From assembly GCA_034926865.1 (NCBI GenBank), contig JAYFQP010000020.1, positions 1 to 64,000 of the forward strand: DNA of 64,000 nt. Reading direction: 5' to 3'. Within the stretch, counting starts at the first letter, position 1. Each line of letters opens with the position of its first letter. Below, piece after piece: positions 1-9,000 of this stretch. The notes beneath the pieces were generated by a model. It was not told the origin of the DNA. It worked only from the letters and a program-made list of their open reading frames with translations, and ran no database searches. Position numbers and translations under genes: made by a program. This stretch comes from RGIG1902 sp034926865. Lineage in GTDB: Bacteria > Bacillota > Clostridia > Oscillospirales > Butyricicoccaceae.

Positions 1-2
1 CA

Positions 3-3000
3 AACGGGACGAAAGGAACAGCAACGATTATCGGTTCGACAGTGACCTATACGCCCGATCCCGATAAGAACGGCAGCGACAGCTTTGTTGTCACCGTTTC
101 GGACGGTGTGCTGACTGATTCTGTCACGGTTAACGTGACGATCACCGCTGTGAACGACGCGCCGGTTATAACAGAAGGGGACAGCACTTCGGTTACTATG
201 AGCGAGGATGGGAACCCATTAGCCTTTTCGCTCACGCTGAACGCGACTGATGCGGATGCCGACACGATCACCTGGAGCATCAGTTCTGTAGCTTTGCATG
301 GCACGGCTTCCGTGTCGGGGACAGGCGCGAGCAAGGCAATTACTTATACGCCGGTAGCGAATTATTCAGGAAGCGACAGCTTCGTTGTACAGATCTCGGA
401 CGGAACGGTGACGGATACTATTATAGTCAATGTGACGGTGAATGAGGTCAATGACGCGCCGGTCATCGCGGAGGGCGTGACCAAATCTGTAACTATGAGC
501 GAGGATGGTAGCCCGCTGGATTTCTCACTCACGCTGAACGCGACTGATGTGGATGCCGACATGATCACCTGGAGCATCAGCTCCGCGGCTTCGCACGGCA
601 CAGCTTCCGTGTCGGGCACAGGCTCAAGCATGGCGATCACTTATGCACCGACAGCGAACTATAATGGCGCGGACAGCTTTACGGTTGAGGTTTCTGACGG
701 CCGGGGGGGAACGGATACTATCACCGTTAACGTAACGGTTACTGCCGTAAATGATATACCTGTCATCACGGGTAATGTTTCTGCTACGACACCGGAAGAC
801 ACAACCTTGGATTACAGCTTCACGATATCCGATGTTGAGGATGCGGCCACCTCGCTGACGCTTACATATGCCTCGCTTGACACGACTCTTCTGCCGGGTG
901 CGAACATGTCAATTACAGGTTCCGGCGCTGATTGGATTCTGCACATTATACCCGGCGCAAACCGAAGCGGCACGGGAAGCTTCACAATTACACTTAAGGA
1001 TACAGCAGGCGTTACCGTTACAAAAACGGTCCCCGTGACTGTCACGGAGGTAAACGATGCCCCGATTATCAGCACAATAGAGAACAGGACGATAGAAGAG
1101 GACAAAAACAGCGGCGCCATCGGCTTTGCAATCAGTGACGTTGATACGGCTGTGGGATCTTGCGTTGTGAGTGCTGTCTCGGACAATGCGGCCCTCATCC
1201 CAAACGATGATTCTCATGTCGTCCTGAGCGGCGATGGTGCCAACCGCACGATCACGCTTTATCCGACCGAAAACCTGAGCGGCACCGCAACGATTACCAT
1301 CACGGTAAACGATTTGAGCGGTGGAATCACAATCACCGAATTTGCGGTGACGGTGAGCCCTGTCAATGACACTCCGACTATTGACGATATATCCGATAAG
1401 GTCACGACGGAAGATGTGCCGATTGGGCCGATTCATTTCCACGTTCATGACATCGACAGCAATGGCCTGACGGTGTCGGCCTTTACAAACAGCACTGCGC
1501 TCATTCCTGCGGCTAATATTGTGGTTGACACGATTACCTCAGATGATGAGTATACCATCACCATTACTCCGGCTGTGAACAAATACGGAACTGCAACGAT
1601 TTACGTCACGGTAAGAGATGACAAGGGGCTGACGTCAACCGATTCGTTCGTTCTGACGGTTAGCTCCATGAACGACATGCCAACCATCAGCACGATCACT
1701 GCGAAGTCAACAAATGAGGATACGGCAATCACAATTCCTGTCACTATCAGCGATGTTGAAACCGCCGTGAGCAGCCTTTCTATGAGCGTTGTGTCCTCCG
1801 GCAACGAAATACTTGTCCCAAACGACCTTTCACACATCACCTTTGGTGGCAGCGGCGCAAGCCGTACCGTCATAATTACCCCGGCTGCGGATCTCTACGG
1901 CTTCTCTGAAATCACCGTTAAGGTGACAGACGGCGATGGGGGAACCGCAACGTCCACCTTTACTCTGACTGTTAATTCTCAAAATGACAACCCCACCTTC
2001 ACGGCGGGCAGTGACATTACAGTGACCGAGGACGCAGAGGGCACGGGCGCTTACAGCTCTGCTTCAGCTTGGGCAACGGGCTTATATGCGGGCGCGCCTA
2101 ACGAGTCTGACCAGACGTTCTCCTTCGAAGTCTCAAACGACAACAGTACTCTCTTTACAGCCCTCGGGCAGCCTACAATCAGCGATTCCGGATATTTGAC
2201 CTTTACCACGGCGTCAAACGCCAACGGCAGGGCCACCGTGTCGGTGAGACTCAAGGATAGCGGAAACGCTTATTCGGACTATAAGACTTTTGATATCGAC
2301 ATCACAGCTGTAAATGATGCGCCGGTCGCTCAGGACATGAGTATCACTATGGACACGGACGAAGATCTGGTTTACAAGGGATATCTTCTGGCCTCCGATG
2401 TTGAAAACAGTTCCTTGACGTACGTTGCTGTAACGGGAGCATCCCATGGCACTGTCGTCATCTTAACGTCAGGCGCGTTCACGTATACACCGGCTAGCAA
2501 TTATAACGGAGAGGATTGTTTCACCTTTAAGGTTAACGACGGCGAGCTGGATTCCGCTACGGCCACCGTGACCATTGATGTGCAGGGCGTAAACGATCCG
2601 CCGACTGCGGTTGACTTCTCGCTTACCACGGCCGAGGACACACCGGTTTATTTTGACTACAGTATCAGCGATATCGATTCAGATGCTGAAGATCTTATAG
2701 CTGTGCGCGTGACGGAGCCCCTTAAAGGTGAAATCACCTATGATAACGTCTCGGGAAAATTCGTTTATACGCCGGGCGTGAACTTTCATGGCACGGATCA
2801 GTTTATTTACCGAGCCTTCGACGGCTTCCGTTATTCAGGCACGGTTACGGTCAGCATCACGGTTACGGCGGTAAATGATACGCCCCTTGCCTTCGATGGC
2901 ACGTTTAACCTTCTTGAGAATCAAACGCTCCATGGAGTCCTGAAGGCAACGGATACTGATGGGGATGCTCTGACCTATGCATTGGTGACGTCTACTGATA

Positions 3001-6000
3001 CGGGTACCGTCGGAACGGTCAAGCTCACAGATGCCGCCATGGGCGCCTTTACCTTTACTCCGGTCACGGGTTATACTGGCACCGCAACATTCACGTTCAA
3101 GACAACCGATACATCCAGCGCCAGTTCTGATATAAAGACGGTTACCATCGTCGTCTCGAATTACAATCACTCACCGGCCATCACCAGCACTCCTGTTCCC
3201 GTTGCCTTCCCGACATTCCAAGAGGACAGTACAATGAGCGGTGCAATCATTGCCAACGACCCTGACGGCGATCTCGTGACATTCAGTGTCCTGAGCAACG
3301 TTTCTCACGGCAGCCTCACACTCAATACAGATGGCACATTCATATACACACCTAACGACAATTATAACGGGAAGGATCGCTTTACTGTCGTAGCTAAGGA
3401 TCCCGACGGCCTCTATACGAACGTCGTTTTGGCAGTTATTACCATAAGCCCCGTAAACGATGGGCCGGTCGCATATGACCAGTATCTTGAGGTGGCCGTA
3501 AACGGCACCCTTGCCGGAAACCTCGTAGCTGCGGATATCGACGGTGACTCTCTGACATATACACAGGAGTCTTCACCAACCTTGGGGAACCTGACGCTGA
3601 ATGCAGATGGCAGTTTCAGCTATGTTGCGGGGTCGGTATCCGGTGTAGATACATTCACTTACCATGTAAGCGATGGGAAGGGGGATTATTCGGAGGCAAT
3701 CGTTAAGATTTATGTCACCGGTAGCGGCGGTGGCCCCGCAGCCTATGTAAGCGGCATTTCCGACAGGACCATTTATGAAGATACCTCTGCATCGCTCAGC
3801 CTTTCGGTCTCGAGTTTTGCCGAGGGAGCCACGATCAACGTGACTACGTCCTCTAGCAATCACAGCCTGCTTCTGGATGAGAATATTAAAGTGAACGATA
3901 ACGGAAACGGATTATTTACTATCGTCATGACGCCGATTATGCACAAGATCGGCAGAACTGTTGTAACAATCTCAGTCGCGGATGGCACGACTGCCATTAC
4001 ACGCACCATGATCCTTACGGTTCTCAAGGTCAATCACGATCCCATGGCGGCGAATCTGGAGAGGACAATCGACCAGGGGACCTACATCTACGACTTCGTG
4101 ACCGGAGGGGATCTGAATGGCGACAGTCTGATATTTACCAAAAAAACAGATCCCGAGAACGGCACGGTGAACTTTTATTCTGACGGCACTTTCCAATATA
4201 TCCCGACAGATGAATATTACAGTGAAACAGGCGAATATGACAGTTTCACCTTCACCGCATCCGACGGCACGTCCACAGGGGACGGAACAGTGATGATCCA
4301 CGTAACGCGCGTGGACACACCCCCCACGGCGACCAGTGCTGCATATTCAATCAATGAGGACAAGAACCTTACAGGGCAGTATTTGGCCGGCACCGATAGC
4401 AACAACGGCGCTCTCACGTATACGCTTGTATCCACGGGTAACATGGGCACGGCTGACCTTGTGAGTTCTTCGACCGGCGAATTTACCTATAGGCCCGTCA
4501 GCAACTGGTACGGTACAGACTACTTCACGTTCTACGTAACGGGCCCCTCCGGCCTTACTTCCGGAGTGGAGCGTATCACGATAACCGTCGCAAGTGTTAA
4601 CGATGTCCCGACAGCATTGACCACCAGCATCACTACGGATGAGGATCTGGCATTCACGGGGTATCTCAAGGCAACAGATGTGGAGAATTCCACGCTGACA
4701 TATGCGATCGTATCCGGTCCGTCAAACGGAGTGATTTCGGGCTTTGACGGAGCAACGGGCCTGTTCACATATACCCCGAACGAAAACGTGAACGGTACGG
4801 ATACTTTTACTTACAAGGTTTATGACGGAACCGACTATTCGGACGTGACGACTGTCACCGTCGAAATAACAAATGTAAATGACGCACCAACTGTCTTGGA
4901 TGGCTGCATCGAGGTTAACGAGGACGATACCGCCTATAGCAACTCGACGCTGCTGTCAAGCCTTGCGCAAGATGTTGATATATCAGACACTCTGAAGTAT
5001 TACATCGTTCAGAATGCTAGCATGGGCACTGTTACCGTCAATCTTGACGGCAGCTTCACCTATTCAGCAACCTCAAACAAAAACGGCACGGATTACTTCT
5101 CATATAAAGTGGTGGATTCTGCCGGTTCATCTTCGAACGTCGGCCTTATTACTATCAATCTGAAACCAATCAACGACGCGCCGGCAATGTCTGCCGCACA
5201 GACCTCCCTTATCGACCAGGACAGTGGCGTCAACCGCTTCAACTTTATCATTTCAGATGTGGAAGAGCCGTCATCAGACCTGTATATCACTTTCTCCTCA
5301 TCTAACCCCACGGTCATCCCAGCTTCCAACATTTCCGATGGGGGCAACGCTGGGGAGCGATATCTTTCCATCACGCCGGCCGCAGGTCAGGTCGGTACGT
5401 CCGAAATCACCATCACGGTGTGGGATAACGGCAAGGACGGTGCGCTAAACCCATATGAGCCGAAATCCGTGAGCCAGACCGTGACTGTGAGTGTGACAAA
5501 AGACGCGACAAACGATACCCCCACCATCAACGGATACAGCACAAACGAAAAGACGCTTACTACAACTGCTGTAGTTATTGATGAGGATACGTCCACTTCA
5601 GCCATCGCTTTTACGATTGACGATGAGGAAAGCGGCGGAAACCTTACGCTTTCGTGGGCCTCGAGCAATACAACGCTTGTTGTTGCAGGTGTGAGTTTCG
5701 GCGGAAGCGGTGTCAACCGAACGATCACCGTGACCCCTGACTCGAACCAGAACGGTTCAACGGTGATCACTGTCTTTGTGAGCGACGGTACGAACACACG
5801 CACGGCGAAGTTGAACCTCACCGTCAACCCGGTGAACGACGCTCCCGTCGTGACCCGACCTGCAAACCAGACCATTAAAGAAGACACCAGCACAGACACG
5901 CTGTATTTCAAGGTTACAGACATCGATAATACGGCCGATCAGATCACAACAACCGGCCTTGCGACATCGAGCGACCAGACAAAGGTCAAGAATGAGAATA

Positions 6001-9000
6001 TCATCGTGCTTGGAGACGGCGAGGACCGCACCGTTAAGGTGACCCCTGAGGAAAACGCTACTGGGGATGTGACCATAACCCTCAACGCCAATGACGGCGA
6101 GGATACCGGCTCTAATACGTTTGTTGTGCAAATCTCGCCGGTAAACGATGCTCCCACCATCACTACAAGCACCACGACAGTTGAAATAGACGAAGACACC
6201 GTCTCAGAAAAGATCTATTTCACCGTTGGCGATATAGATAGCACGATCGCGGAGCTTACGGTGTCTGCCGTATCCGGGAACACTTCGCTAATCACACCTT
6301 CAGGCTTTGAATACGGAGCAGACTCAGACAGCTCCAGATGGATCATACTGACCCCGTCCGAAGACGCAAACGGCAGCGCGCAGATAACCGTTACTGTCCG
6401 CGACGAGGACAAGACTGCTTCAACAAGTTTCACGCTGACCGTGAATCCAATTAACGACAGACCGACCTTTACGCAGGGAGTCAATCAGGCTGTGCTGGAG
6501 GATTCCGGGATCAAGACCGTAGCTAACTGGGTAGGTTCGATGTCTACAGGGCCTTCGAACGAAAGCAGTCAGTCTCTTACTGGCTTCACCCTGACGACCA
6601 ACAATGATGAGCTTTTCAGCAGCCGTCCCAGCATCGATATTTCGACAGGTACGCTGACCTTTACGCCGGCTGCGAATAAAAACGGAACAGCCAATGTCAC
6701 CGTAACGCTTACCGATAACGGCGGCGGGCTGGATACGTCTGTTGAACACACTTTTACAATTACGGTAACGGCCGTAAACGATATCCCATATTTTACGGCA
6801 GGTGGTAACGTGACGGTAAACGAGGACAGCGAGGAGTATAAACAGGCCTGGGCCACGGGAATATCCAGTGGACAGGCCAACGAATTAGCCGAGGGCATCG
6901 ATTTCATCATCGACGGAAACACTAATGCCTCGCTGTTTAACGGCGATGTTGTGATCTCCGATGATGGGTTTCTGAGCTTTACGCCGGCAGATGACGCAAA
7001 CGGCGTGTCCACCATTACGGTATACCTCAGAGATGATGGCGGCACGGCAAACTATGGCGTCGACAGAAGCGCCATTGTCAGCTTCACGATAACCGTTAAT
7101 TCCGTGAATGACAGTCCATCGTTTACAAAGGGCGAGAACATTGAAGTAAATGAGGATGCAGTGGCTCAAACTGTTAAGGGATGGGCCCGAAACCTGAGCA
7201 AGGGCGCAGCCAACGAAATCGGACAGACACTGACCTTTACGCTTTCCGGTTATGATGCCAGCCTCTTCAGCGTGCAGCCTAAAATTGATGGAACAAACGG
7301 CAACCTTACATTTACTCCTGCCGTGAACAAGAACGGCACGACAAATGTTACGGTAGTACTGAAAGACAACGGGCTTACAGGCAATGGCGGCGTGGATACC
7401 TTCACGACTCAGAACTTCAGCATAACCATCAATGCTGTCAATGACATGCCTTCGTTCACCAAGGGCAGCAACATCACGGTGAGTGAGGATTCCGGAGTTT
7501 ACGGCCCGAGCAATTGGGCAACAAATCTTAAAAGAGGCGGCGGGGCCGACGAGGATGATCAGACACTGACCTTTACGCTTTCAGGTTATGACACCACCCT
7601 CTTCAGCGTGCAGCCTAGCATTGACGGCACAACCGGCAGGCTTACATTCGAGCCGGCGGCTGACGCCAATACTGCCGCTTCCGGGCCCATTACGGTTACC
7701 GTGGTGCTTAGGGACAGCGGCGGCACCACCCCGGGAGTAGATACATACCCAACGCAGACTTTTACGATTACAATAACAGCCGTAAACGATATGCCTTCGT
7801 ATACAGGCGGCGGCACGGTAACCGTGAGCGAAGACGCTGGAAGCCAAACCGTCACGGGCTGGGCGAGCGAACTGAACAAGGGTGCTGAGAATGAAAGCGG
7901 CCAGACTTTGGCCTTCTGCGTCACGGCACAGGATGCCTCTCAGTTTGAGATAAACCCGACGATTGACAGCAATGGCAACCTCACATATAAGACTGCGGCA
8001 GACTTTAACGGTACCGCTAAGGTGAATGTATATCTAAAGGACAATGGGGGAACTCCGGGCGTTGACAAGAGCGCAACCACGACTTTCGACATTGTTGTGA
8101 CAGCCATGAACGACGCGCCGGAGGCGGGTGATGATACTGCATCGGTAAACGAGGAAGGCACAGTGCAAATCACCAAGAGCGGCCTGCTGGCAAATGATAC
8201 AGATGTGGATCTCGACGTGTTGAACTTTTATGCAATCGTCTCGGGCCCGTCACATGGGGCGCTCACGCTCAGCGGAGATGGGATATACTATACCTACCAA
8301 CCCGACCCTGATTATAACGGAACTGATACCTTTACCTACACAGTGTCGGACGAGCAGGGCGGTACGGATACAGCGACGGTGACGATTACGATTGCGGCGG
8401 TGAATGACGCGCCGGAGGCGGGAGACGACGTTGTGACCGCAACAGAGGACATCGCTAAAAACATCAACGCAACCGATCTGCTCGTAAACGACACAGATGT
8501 TGACCTTGATACGCTGACGGTTACAGGCGTGAGCTCAGCAAGTGCGAACGGCGGCACGGTGAGCCTGAGCGGCGGGGTTGTGACTTATACCCCGAAGGCC
8601 AATTATAACGGAACTGATACCTTTACCTACACAGTGTCGGATGGGCAGGGCGGTACGGATACAGCGACAGTGACGATTACGATTGCGGCGGTGAATGACA
8701 CGCCGGAGGCGGGAGATGATACTGCATCGGTAAACGAGGATGGCACGGTGCAAATCAGCAAGCTCGGCCTTCTTGCAAATGACATAGATGTTGATCTTGA
8801 CGAGCTGAGCTTTGATGCGCTCATCTCAGATGTGGCGCATGGGGCGCTCACGCTCAGCGGAGACGGGATGTACTATACCTATGCGCCGGACATGGACTAT
8901 AACGGGTTGGACAGCTTTACATACCAGGTTAGAGACGGGCATGGCGGAACAGCCACCGGAACCGTTACCATTACGATAACCCCCATGAACGACATGCCGT

